DNA of 20,390 bases from an uncultured Holophagaceae bacterium. GTDB lineage: Bacteria > Acidobacteriota > Holophagae > Holophagales > Holophagaceae. The stretch covers positions 1 to 20,390 of the forward strand of contig CAIYNT010000208.1 of NCBI GenBank assembly GCA_903927605.1, read 5' to 3'. Every line of letters starts with the position of its first letter. Position 1 is the first letter of the stretch. Positions 1-5,806 of the stretch are shown in pieces. The notes beneath the pieces are model-generated. The model was not told the DNA's origin. It was given only the letters and a program-made list of their open reading frames with translations, and did no database searches. The position numbers and the translations under genes are program-made.

Positions 1-342
1 ACTGCCAGTGGCGGTCTTGAGGTTGGTGTATTCCTGCGTGCTGGTGTTGCCGGACCCCTCCAGTTCGGCCATGCGATAGGCCTGGTTGGTCAGATTCGCG
101 TTGTTGCCGTCCGCAGCCACAGCCGCGAAGTAGGCAGCCTGGTCCGTCACGACGGCGGCAGCAGCTGCACGCGAATTGGCCTCGGCGGTGTTGCCGGCCA
201 CCTGGCTGGCAGCGTCGTCGTAGGCGCTGTTGACGCGCCGACCGGTGGTGAGTCGCGTGATGGCCTGGTTCAGGCCCAGCTTGCTGATGCCGAGCTGACG
301 GCTAGCAGCCAACGCAGAAACGTTACTGAGAATAGTAACCAT
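1..342 (-). CDS. fliC: Flagellin, N-terminal part (3' end beyond window)
   Basis: Structural subunit of the flagellar filament, exported by the flagellar type III system. The visible 114 codons start MVTILSNVSALAASRQLG and continue into the conserved D0/D1 helix (ITRLTTGRRVNSAYDDAASQ), which is typical of bacterial flagellins. The gene runs on past base 1, so its C-terminus is not seen. The ATG at 342-340 has a good Shine-Dalgarno GGAGG at 348-352. A sigma-28 promoter lies at 417-443 and a hairpin at 365-384. By hand count there are about 25 mismatches over 342 bases against the second flagellin at 1564-1905 (about 93% identity), so the two are recent tandem paralogues. This is the copy with an intact promoter and ribosome binding site. 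Confidence 0.95.
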   Translation of the reverse strand, partial: MVTILSNVSALAASRQLGISKLGLNQAITRLTTGRRVNSAYDDAASQVAGNTAEANSRAAAAAVVTDQAAYFAAVAADGNNANLTNQAYRMAELEGSGNTSTQEYTNLKTATGS

Positions 343-347
343 AACAT

Positions 348-352
348 CCTCC
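348..352 (-). promoter_or_regulatory. Shine-Dalgarno of the window-edge flagellin
   Basis: GGAGG five bases before the ATG at 342-340. It matters because the paralogous flagellin at 1303-1905 shares the adjoining GGATGTT but has lost the upstream GGA, where IS-side sequence begins. Confidence 0.8.
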
Positions 353-364
353 GTGATGATGGTT

Positions 365-384
365 TGACAGCATCCGTGCTGTCA
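365..384 (-). promoter_or_regulatory. Perfect hairpin in flagellin 5' leader
   Basis: The plus strand reads TGACAGCA, loop TCCG, TGCTGTCA: a perfect 8-bp stem with a 4-base loop. It lies between the predicted sigma-28 start site (near 410) and the Shine-Dalgarno at 348-352. No T-tract follows, so it is not a terminator. A role in mRNA stability, or as a binding site for a post-transcriptional regulator, is an inference. Confidence 0.6.
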
Positions 385-416
385 GGTTTGTGTTGGGGGG
401 AACCCCGACCTTTTCT

Positions 417-443
417 TTTTCGGCTCTACGCTGGAAACCTTTA
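417..443 (-). promoter_or_regulatory. Sigma-28 (FliA) flagellin promoter
   Basis: On the minus strand the -35 element TAAAGGTT (443-436) is followed by an 11-base spacer (435-425) and the -10 element GCCGAAAA (424-417). The known FliA consensus is TAAAGTTT-N11-GCCGATAA, so 14 of 16 positions match at exact spacing. An A-tract lies directly upstream (about 445-453), resembling an UP element. Transcription would start near 410 and give a leader of about 70 bases before the flagellin ATG at 342. Confidence 0.87.
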
Positions 444-629
444 ATTTTTTTTTCTACCGCAGAAGAAAGCCTGTTGACGACTGCCGCTCAACCTGGCTTG
501 GCAAGCCTGCTCCAGGGATGGCCCCAGCGCAGCCTTAATAACAACGTGTGCAGCCTTTCCAGGGAATCCTAGCCCGCTGCCGCCAGACCATTGAGTGCGA
601 ACCGGGCGACGACGGTGGCGACGTGCTGC
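444..629. other. Intergenic stretch with no convincing gene
   Basis: Between the sigma-28 promoter and the stop of the small ORF at 630. Apart from the A/T tract beside the promoter and a short palindrome (GGCTTGGCAAGCC near 493-505), I see no coding signal and no clear terminator. Confidence 0.5.
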
Positions 630-812
630 CTAGAGCTGTCCTGGCCCCCAGGGGAACAATTCCCACAGGGTCTCGCTGAAAAGGTAGTGCTCCGACAGCC
701 AGGGCACCGCAGCCATGGCCGACGCAAGGCGGCTCAGTCCCAGCTCACAGGCGCGGATCAAGGCAGGGCCATCCATCGGCGTGCTCTCCCAAAGACTAAG
801 CCCCCTGGTCAC
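630..812 (-). CDS. Possible small protein downstream of flaG
   Basis: A 60-codon frame from a GTG, ending in a TAG at 632-630. The product has an amphipathic helical look (GPALIRACELGLSRLASAMA, then WLSEHYLFSETLWELFPWGP) and is rich in Leu and Trp. The frame is open further upstream, to a TAG overlapping the end of flaG, and reads sensibly there (SHIQQILDEV), so the true start may lie earlier at a codon I cannot identify. It follows flaG in the same direction, where small flagellar chaperone-like genes (fliS, fliT) often sit, but I see no diagnostic motif and do not assign a function. Overlapping plus-strand frames of similar length exist, so this could be spurious. Confidence 0.4.
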   Translation of the reverse strand: MTRGLSLWESTPMDGPALIRACELGLSRLASAMAAVPWLSEHYLFSETLWELFPWGPGQL

Positions 813-852
813 TTCGTCGAGGATCTGTTGGATGTGGGAGGGATTGGGACTG

Positions 853-1224
853 CTAACCCTGACGGTCTACCAGGCCCCCCGAGGTCATGGCCTTATCTTC
901 CAAGTCGCGGACCCGCCGGGACATGCCCAGCACCTCGGCTGAAGGCACCTGCAACAAGACTTGTCCTGTGCCCTGCTGGATGAGCTGGTAGACAGTCCGG
1001 CCCGACCCGTTGTCCACACTTAGCTTCAGGTCGGTGTTGGCCTGGGCTAGGTGCTGATTGACCTGGGCCACGGCCGCCTCCTGCGAGCCGGAACCCGCGA
1101 CTGTGGCATGGCTTGACGATGCGACGAGCGGGGCCGACGCAGGGGCCGAATGCGACATGGTCGGCTGGGACGCAGCACCCATCGGCACAGAAGCACCACT
1201 TGCGAATGCGACTTGACCTACCAT
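853..1224 (-). CDS. flaG: FlaG family flagellar protein
   Basis: A 123-residue protein. The N-terminal half is a low-complexity Ala/Ser/Met-rich segment. The C-terminal half holds the FlaG domain: VNQHLAQANTDLKLSVDN, then GRTVYQLIQQGTGQVLLQVP, then SAEVLGMSRRVRDLEDK. FlaG proteins affect filament length in several bacteria, but their biochemical role is not settled. The ATG at 1224-1222 is chosen over an in-frame upstream GTG (1278) because AAGGAGGT, a perfect anti-SD complement, lies at 1235-1228, and the upstream start would fall within a hairpin (1254-1280). It lies 78 bases downstream of the complete flagellin in the same direction and may depend on read-through from it. Confidence 0.88.
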   Translation of the reverse strand: MVGQVAFASGASVPMGAASQPTMSHSAPASAPLVASSSHATVAGSGSQEAAVAQVNQHLAQANTDLKLSVDNGSGRTVYQLIQQGTGQVLLQVPSAEVLGMSRRVRDLEDKAMTSGGLVDRQG

Positions 1225-1253
1225 GGGACCTCCTTCCCGGAATTCAAACAACC

Positions 1254-1280
1254 AGGTGGGGGCAACATGTGCCCCCACCT
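1254..1280 (-). terminator. Strong hairpin between flagellin and flaG
   Basis: AGGTGGGGGCA (1254-1264), loop ACATG, TGCCCCCACCT (1270-1280): a perfect 11-bp G/C-rich stem with a 5-base loop, 22 bases after the flagellin stop. In the direction of transcription it is followed by GGTTGTTTG, only a weak U-run. It could be a partial terminator, or an mRNA 3'-end stabiliser that lowers flaG expression relative to flagellin. Which of these applies is inference. Confidence 0.6.
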
Positions 1281-1302
1281 CGAAATTAGATCCCTACTCT
1301 AG

Positions 1303-1905
1303 TTAGCGGAAGAGGCTCTGGATTGTCTGAGCGGACTGGTTCGCGTTGTTCAAGGCGCTAGTGCCGGCCTGCATGAGGATCTGGTACTTGGTCAGGTTGG
1401 CCATTTCGGCGCCCATATCCGCACCCAGGTAGGCGTCAGCGATACCCTGCTGGGTTTCCGCCGTGATCCCGTGAAGCTGGGAGTTGGCGAGAGCCGTGGC
1501 CATGTTGCCGGCATTGGTGGCCGAGTTGGAGGCGACGGTAGACAGGACGTTCGTCGAACTGGTCCCGGACGTGGCGGTCTTGAGGTTGCTGTATTCCGAC
1601 GTGCTGGTGTTACCGGACCCTTCCAGTTCGGCCATGCGGTAGGCCTGGTTGGTCAGGTTCGCGTTGTTGCCGTCCGCAGCCACAGCCGCGAAGTAGGCGG
1701 CCTGGTCCGTCACGACGGAGGCAGCAGCTGCGCGAGAGTTGGCCTGGGCGGTATTGCCGGCCACCTGGCTGGCGGCGTCGTCGTAGGCGCTATTAACGCG
1801 CCGACCAGTGGTGAGCCGCGTGATGGCCTGGTTCAGGCCCAGCTTGCTGATGCCGAGCTGACGGCTAGCAGCCAACGCGGAAACGTTACTGAGAATAGTA
1901 ACCAT
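1303..1905 (-). CDS. fliC: Flagellin, complete, promoter displaced by an IS
   Basis: A 200-residue filament protein. The N-terminal helix (ITRLTTGRRVNSAYDDAASQ) and the C-terminal helix (GAEMANLTKYQILMQAGTSA, ending QTIQSLFR) are the conserved D0/D1 core. Only a short Thr/Ser/Asn-rich stretch (about residues 75-140) lies between them, so the surface D2/D3 domains are essentially missing. The ATG at 1905-1903 is identical in context to the other flagellin for ten bases (GGATGTTATG). Just beyond, sequence similarity stops and IS-side sequence begins, so the GGAGG seen in the paralogue reads ACCGG here and no sigma-28 promoter is left. Expression would need IS-driven read-through. The transposase frame overlaps its first 73 bases. 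Confidence 0.95.
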   Translation of the reverse strand: MVTILSNVSALAASRQLGISKLGLNQAITRLTTGRRVNSAYDDAASQVAGNTAQANSRAAAASVVTDQAAYFAAVAADGNNANLTNQAYRMAELEGSGNTSTSEYSNLKTATSGTSSTNVLSTVASNSATNAGNMATALANSQLHGITAETQQGIADAYLGADMGAEMANLTKYQILMQAGTSALNNANQSAQTIQSLFR

Positions 1906-3191
1906 AACATCCGGTTCCTCGCTATTTCAGGTGGGTAACGGGGTAACGGGGTAACGGCCCCCAGCGGCGAGCCCCAAAAGGGTGCGAGTCCATCGAAGCG
2001 GAGCTTGCCTGCGATGAGGTAGGCGATGGCCACGATGTTGCGGACGGTCCGATAGCCTCTGGCCTTGGCCTTCGCAGCCTGGATGAGGGAATTGATGCCC
2101 TCCAGGATGCCGTTGGTGAGTCCCTTCACGAACCAGCGGAGGACACCAGCCGCATGGTCCCGGAGGGTCTGGGCGAACTTCACAAAGGGAGGCAGACCGG
2201 ACTCCGTGGCCATCTCGCACCATTCTTCGAGGAACTGGCCAGCTGCCAACGGGTTGCTCTGCTCGTAGAAGTCCTGGAGGGTCAGCTTCATTCGGTAGGC
2301 TTCGGCGGTCTGGAGGTTGGAGCACTTCAGATCCTGGATCCTCTCTCGCTGGTGACTGGTGAGGTTCGACGGGTTCTTGAGCCAGCAGTAGCGCGTGCGC
2401 TTGAGCTCTGGGTGGTCCTTGGCTTCCTGCCTTCGCACCTGGTCCACTGCCTCGTTGGCCATCTTCATCACGTGGAAACGGTCGAAGGTCAGGTGGGCAT
2501 TGGGAAAGGCAGCCTGGACCCCCTTGATGAAGGCCTGGTGCATGTCCATGCAGGCTTCCTCGATGTTCTCGGCCTTGCCTCCGTGAGCCAGGAGGTCGGC
2601 TTTGAACGCTGCTACCGTGGCCGCGTCCCGACCTTCGGTGGCAAACAGGAGGGAGCGGGTTGCCATGTCCATGAACAGCGTGATGTAGTTCTGGCCTCGT
2701 CGAGAGGCGGTCTCGTCCATTCCGAGCTGAGTGACGCTGGACATGTCCTTTTGGCTTCGGGCCTCGTCCACATGATGGTGCAGGATCCGCCAGATCCGCG
2801 TGTCATGCTCCCCGACCAAGCGGGCAGCCGCAGCCACAGGCATGCCCTGCACCAGGGTCATGATCAGGGCCTCGAACAGCAGGGTGAAGCCTGAGCCTTC
2901 CCGGGCCCAGGGCACTGCCACCTGCTTCACCCCGTGCTCATCACACTTGCACCTCGGCACCCGGGCCGTCAGATAAGCCGCGTGCTGGAAGAAATCCAGA
3001 TGCCGCCAGGTCTTCTCCTCAGTGTCATGGACCTTGGAGGGCTGGCCGCAGGTTGGGCACGGGAAGGATGCACCTCGCTCGAAATCCACGAGGATGTCCA
3101 GGCGCCGTTCGTTGGCGTTGAAGTCGAGGGTCCTCACTTCCCAGGGGGACTTGAGGCCGAGGGCCATGGTGAAAAGGGCGTTGGTATCCAT
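1833..3191 (-). CDS. ISL3-like family transposase
   Basis: A 452-codon frame. The N-terminus has a zinc-finger-like CPTCG...CKC pattern (about residues 45-85), followed by a helix-turn-helix-like region and a DDE-type catalytic domain. Recognisable segments are LGMDETASRRGQNY (first Asp), MDMHQAFIKG, LTFDRFHVMKMANEAVD (second Asp region) and KGLTNGILEGINSLIQ (Glu). These match IS204/IS1001/IS1096/IS1165-type (ISL3) transposases. No internal frameshift is visible, so the catalytic part looks intact. The last ~34 residues are unusual: the frame passes through the terminal inverted repeat and into the flagellin gene. Removing one unit of the 8-bp triplet repeat at 1933-1956 would give a TGA stop at about residue 418, the more likely native end. 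The start at 3191 has no strong SD. Confidence 0.9.
   Translation of the reverse strand: MDTNALFTMALGLKSPWEVRTLDFNANERRLDILVDFERGASFPCPTCGQPSKVHDTEEKTWRHLDFFQHAAYLTARVPRCKCDEHGVKQVAVPWAREGSGFTLLFEALIMTLVQGMPVAAAARLVGEHDTRIWRILHHHVDEARSQKDMSSVTQLGMDETASRRGQNYITLFMDMATRSLLFATEGRDAATVAAFKADLLAHGGKAENIEEACMDMHQAFIKGVQAAFPNAHLTFDRFHVMKMANEAVDQVRRQEAKDHPELKRTRYCWLKNPSNLTSHQRERIQDLKCSNLQTAEAYRMKLTLQDFYEQSNPLAAGQFLEEWCEMATESGLPPFVKFAQTLRDHAAGVLRWFVKGLTNGILEGINSLIQAAKAKARGYRTVRNIVAIAYLIAGKLRFDGLAPFWGSPLGAVTPLPRYPPEIARNRMLWLLFSVTFPRWLLAVSSASASWA
1916..1939 (+). repeat. Left terminal inverted repeat of the IS
   Basis: TCCTCGCTA-TT-TC-AG-GTGGGTAAC pairs with the reverse complement of 3390-3413 (TCCTCGCTA-AA-TC-GT-GTGGGTAAC): 20 of 24 positions match. 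The sequence agrees out to the last T at 1916 and diverges beyond it. Confidence 0.8.
1933..1956 (+). repeat. Three tandem copies of GGGTAACG
   Basis: A perfect 3x8-bp direct repeat overlapping the left inverted repeat and the 3' end of the transposase frame. Since 8 is not a multiple of 3, each gain or loss of a unit changes the transposase reading frame. Two units would end the protein with a TGA at about residue 418; three units give the long read-through frame seen here. Confidence 0.85.
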
Positions 3192-3389
3192 GGCTTAATG
3201 ATCGCCGGGTCCGGCCCTTCGACCCACCCCGGGGGCGATGCAGGGCATGGAAAGCCCGCCGGATTCCCCTGCGGGGAACGAGCTGCGCTCGCCCTTCGGG
3301 TCCACGTCCTTCCCACACCCAGGCCTTCGGCTGGAAATCGCTGCGCGATTCCCACATCGCCCCCTCACATGCCATCAGCAGCAAAAGGG

Positions 3390-3413
3390 GTTACCCACAC
3401 GATTTAGCGAGGA
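3390..3413 (-). repeat. Right terminal inverted repeat of the IS
   Basis: Pairs with 1916-1939 with four mismatches. Immediately outside it (3414 onward) the codons of the truncated fliB-like gene begin, read on the minus strand. Confidence 0.8.
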
Positions 3414-3694
3414 GGCTTTTTTTCGCTGAGCAGTCCGCAACTCCGGCAAGCATTCTTTTGAAGCTCGATATGCCCATAGTCATTGTCGGCTTTGGAGTGC
3501 TCATACCGCTTCACGTACCTGGTGAACAAGGGCCTGAGCACGGGATCAAAACAGGATTGATAGTGAAGGAAGGTGCTCTTGTCCAGAGTGACACCCCATC
3601 CGGCACAGCAGGTATCCTCGCAGTCTCCACCGATGCAGGAGAAGCGACTCACATAGGTCGGCATCAGCATCGTGTCGGTCACCATCTGCTTCAT
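3414..3694 (-). pseudogene. fliB: Flagellin lysine N-methylase (FliB-like), C-terminally truncated by IS
   Basis: Only about 93 residues of a protein family that is usually near 400 residues. The N-terminal signature MPTYVSRFSCIGGDCEDTCC followed by AGWGVTLDKSTF matches the Cys-rich start of FliB/lysine-N-methylase proteins, and a further Cys pair follows (ACRSCGLL). FliB methylates lysine side chains on flagellin in Salmonella and relatives. The frame hits the IS right end at 3413 and stops 10 bases inside it (3404), so the bulk of the protein is missing. The ATG at 3694-3692 has an AAGGA Shine-Dalgarno just upstream. The same direction as the flagellins suggests an ancestral fliB-flagellin arrangement. 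The remnant is almost certainly non-functional. Confidence 0.82.
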
Positions 3695-3884
3695 AGGGTT
3701 CCTTCAGAATATTGGCCTGTTCAGGGACCAAGCCTCAGTCCTGATTCTGGGTCCATCGTGCTATGAAGGGGTGACCGAAGGCAGAGGTGTGGGTGGGCGT
3801 GCCGCGAAACGAATAGTGGTAATTTTTGCCCATATTTTTTTTAAGCCACCTCCAGTCTTGGGACCCCGGGTAGCTGAATTTCAT
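3695..3884. other. Divergent intergenic region between fliB remnant and rfbF
   Basis: About 190 bases with an A/T-rich patch (near 3821-3843). I see no gene here and no confident promoter for the minus-strand fliB remnant. The stretch upstream of the sigma-54 site is where an enhancer-binding activator would bind, but I cannot point to an inverted repeat of the right kind. Confidence 0.5.
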
Positions 3885-3900
3885 TGGCACCCAAATTGCT
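3885..3900 (+). promoter_or_regulatory. Sigma-54 (RpoN) promoter core
   Basis: TGGCAC-CCAAA-TTGCT matches the known -24/-12 consensus TGGCAC-N5-TTGCW at every defined position, with correct GG-to-GC spacing. Transcription would start near 3912, about 86 bases before the rfbF ATG at 3998. The last T also begins a TATAAT hexamer (3900-3905), but no -35 box sits at the right distance. Sigma-54 with an FlrC/FleQ-like activator drives flagellar genes in many bacteria, so this ties the glycan genes to flagellar control; that link is inference. Confidence 0.82.
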
Positions 3901-3997
3901 ATAATTCCCAATTCTGGTGTCTGTTCTCCACAGGTTGCCTGTTTTTGGGGTTATTTTAAAGCAGATCGATTATATCTTATTGTATCAAGGAGCACTT

Positions 3998-4771
3998 ATG
4001 CAGGCCGTCATTCTTTGTGGAGGCAAGGGCACACGGCTCCGGGAAGAGACTGAATTCAAGCCAAAACCCATGATTCGGATTGGGGAACAGCCCATTCTTT
4101 GGCACATCCAGAAGAACTACGCCCTCCACGGCATCAGCGATTTTGTTCTATGCATGGGATACAAGGCAGAAATGATCCGGGACTACTTCCTGGACTACGA
4201 CCTGAACCACTCGGACGTGCTCCTCGAGCTGGGTACTAAGCGGGTGATTCCCCTCGAGGCCGGCTATGAGGAAAAGAACTGGCGCATCTGGATGGTGGAC
4301 ACCGGTCAGGAGACCAACACTGGCGGCCGATTGAAGCGGATCCAGAAATACATCCAGGGTTCGACCTTCCTCGCCACCTACGGCGATGGCGTGGCCAATG
4401 TGGACATCAAGAAGCTCCTTGAATTCCATGCCTCCCACGGAAAGCTGGCCACCGTCACCGCAGTCCGTCCCAGTTCTCGATTTGGGGAGTTGGGTCTCAC
4501 GGGAGACCGGGTTTCCCTATTTGCGGAAAAACCACAGGTTCAAGCGGGCTGGATCAATGGCGGCTTCTTCGTGTTCAACCGGGAAGTTCTGGACCTCATA
4601 GAAGGTGACGAAGAAAGCCTCGAGCACGGGCTCCTAAGCAAGCTGAGTGCAATGGATCAACTGCGGGCCTATTTCCATGACGGCTTTTGGCAGTGCATGG
4701 ATACCTACCGCGAATTCGAACTCCTCCAATCACTTTGGGATGCGGGTCAGGCTCCCTGGAAGACCTGGTGA
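3998..4771 (+). CDS. rfbF: Glucose-1-phosphate cytidylyltransferase
   Basis: Makes CDP-glucose from CTP and glucose 1-phosphate, the entry step of CDP-sugar pathways. The 257-residue length is the family norm. The nucleotidyltransferase signature opens the protein (AVILCGGKGTRLREET, then KPKPMIRIG); the Mg-binding YGDGVANVD region (near residue 130) and the WINGGFFVFN and FWQCMDTYREFE segments are typical of RfbF. The ATG at 3998 is chosen over an in-frame start at 3917 because AAGGAG lies 6-11 bases upstream and the family begins at this Met. First gene after the sigma-54 promoter; rfbG follows after 3 bases. Confidence 0.96.
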   Translation: MQAVILCGGKGTRLREETEFKPKPMIRIGEQPILWHIQKNYALHGISDFVLCMGYKAEMIRDYFLDYDLNHSDVLLELGTKRVIPLEAGYEEKNWRIWMVDTGQETNTGGRLKRIQKYIQGSTFLATYGDGVANVDIKKLLEFHASHGKLATVTAVRPSSRFGELGLTGDRVSLFAEKPQVQAGWINGGFFVFNREVLDLIEGDEESLEHGLLSKLSAMDQLRAYFHDGFWQCMDTYREFELLQSLWDAGQAPWKTW

Positions 4772-4774
4772 TCC

Positions 4775-5806
4775 GTGGATCTCGCAATCGATTACCGTGG
4801 CCGTAGGGTCTTCCTGACTGGGCACACGGGGTTTAAGGGCTCCTGGCTGGCCTTCTGGCTTCAACGTATGGGCGCAGAAGTGATGGGCTACGCCCTGCCA
4901 CCCTCAACCCATCCGAATCTCTGGCAGGCCCTGGGTCTTGAATCCAGCCTAACGGGGGTCCTTGCCGACGTCCGCGACCTCGACAGATTGTCCCGCGAGA
5001 TCCGGACCTTCAGGCCGGACCTAGTCTTCCACCTGGCGGCCCAGGCCCTGGTGCTCCCCTCCTTCGAAGATCCCGTTGGGACCTTTGGTTCAAACTTGAT
5101 GGGCACAGTGAATGTCCTAGAGGCCTGCCGGTTCTGCGAGTCCATCCGCAGCACTATCATCGTCACAACGGACAAGTGCTATCAAAACGCTGGCTCAGGC
5201 GTTCCCTTCCGTGAAGATGACCCCCTGGGCGGCAGCGATCCCTACAGCGCGAGCAAGGCCTGCGCCGAGCTGGCGGTGGAGGCCTACCGGCACTCCTACT
5301 GGGGCCAGGGGCGTGGCTTGGCCACCGTTCGCGCAGGCAATGTGATGGGCGGCGGGGACTGGAGCCCCCATCGGCTGATGCCGGACCTGGTCCGGGCGCG
5401 ACAGGCTGGTAAGCCCCTCATGCTGCGCCACCCAGAGGCTCGACGCCCCTGGCAGCATGTGCTGGATCCCTTGCGCGGGTACCTGATGCTCGGGGCTGAA
5501 CTGGTCCGATGCCCAGAGATCTATTCAGGTGCGTGGAACTTTGGACCCAGTGAGGCGGATACGCTCCGAGTGCAGGAGCTGGTAGCCCTGGCCGGCGCAA
5601 CCTGGGAGCAGGACCCGCTGCCAACGCTCCCGGAGGCGACCCAGCTCAGACTAGACAGTACCAAGACCCGTGAAACACTGGGCTGGATACCCCGGTGGCC
5701 ACTCCAGACGGCCGCGATACGGACCGTGGATTGGTACCAGGCCTTTGCCCAGGGAGCCCCGGCTTCAGTTCTCTGCACTTCGGATTTGGAGGCCTACCTC
5801 TCATGA
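4775..5806 (+). CDS. rfbG: CDP-glucose 4,6-dehydratase
   Basis: Converts CDP-glucose to CDP-4-keto-6-deoxyglucose with bound NAD. An extended short-chain dehydrogenase of 343 residues: the NAD-binding GHTGFKGSWLAFWLQ is at the N-terminus, HLAAQALV in the middle, IIVTTDKCYQN next and the catalytic YSASK after it. The FKGSW and DKCYQN motifs are specific to the RfbG group. The start is a GTG three bases after the rfbF stop, with only a weak SD, which suggests translational coupling. It overlaps the methyltransferase start by ATGA. Confidence 0.95.
   Translation: MDLAIDYRGRRVFLTGHTGFKGSWLAFWLQRMGAEVMGYALPPSTHPNLWQALGLESSLTGVLADVRDLDRLSREIRTFRPDLVFHLAAQALVLPSFEDPVGTFGSNLMGTVNVLEACRFCESIRSTIIVTTDKCYQNAGSGVPFREDDPLGGSDPYSASKACAELAVEAYRHSYWGQGRGLATVRAGNVMGGGDWSPHRLMPDLVRARQAGKPLMLRHPEARRPWQHVLDPLRGYLMLGAELVRCPEIYSGAWNFGPSEADTLRVQELVALAGATWEQDPLPTLPEATQLRLDSTKTRETLGWIPRWPLQTAAIRTVDWYQAFAQGAPASVLCTSDLEAYLS

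Larger units (their letters stand above)
1916..3413 (-). mobile_element. ISL3-like insertion sequence
   Basis: About 1.5 kb bounded by imperfect 24-bp inverted repeats (1916-1939 and 3390-3413) and carrying one transposase. Homology between the two flagellin genes stops at 1912/1913, which places the left boundary within a few bases. On the right, the fliB-like frame ends at 3414 or so. The flanking octamers (ATCCGGTT on the left, AGGCTTTT on the right) do not match, so I see no target site duplication. About 200 bases between the transposase start and the right end hold no convincing gene. The mismatch of flanks fits an IS-adjacent deletion that removed the rest of fliB and the flagellin promoter. 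Confidence 0.85.

Noticed and set aside
591..983. Plus-strand open frame of 130 codons overlapping flaG and the small ORF
   Set aside because: It is antisense to flaG, which is well supported, and its product has no recognisable features.
2154..2894. Plus-strand open frame of 246 codons across the transposase
   Set aside because: Antisense to a transposase with clear ISL3-type motifs; its sequence is low-complexity Val/Gly/Leu/His typical of antisense frames.
3900..3905. TATAAT hexamer before rfbF as a sigma-70 -10 box
   Set aside because: No -35-like hexamer is found 16-18 bases upstream, and the hexamer overlaps a complete sigma-54 core.
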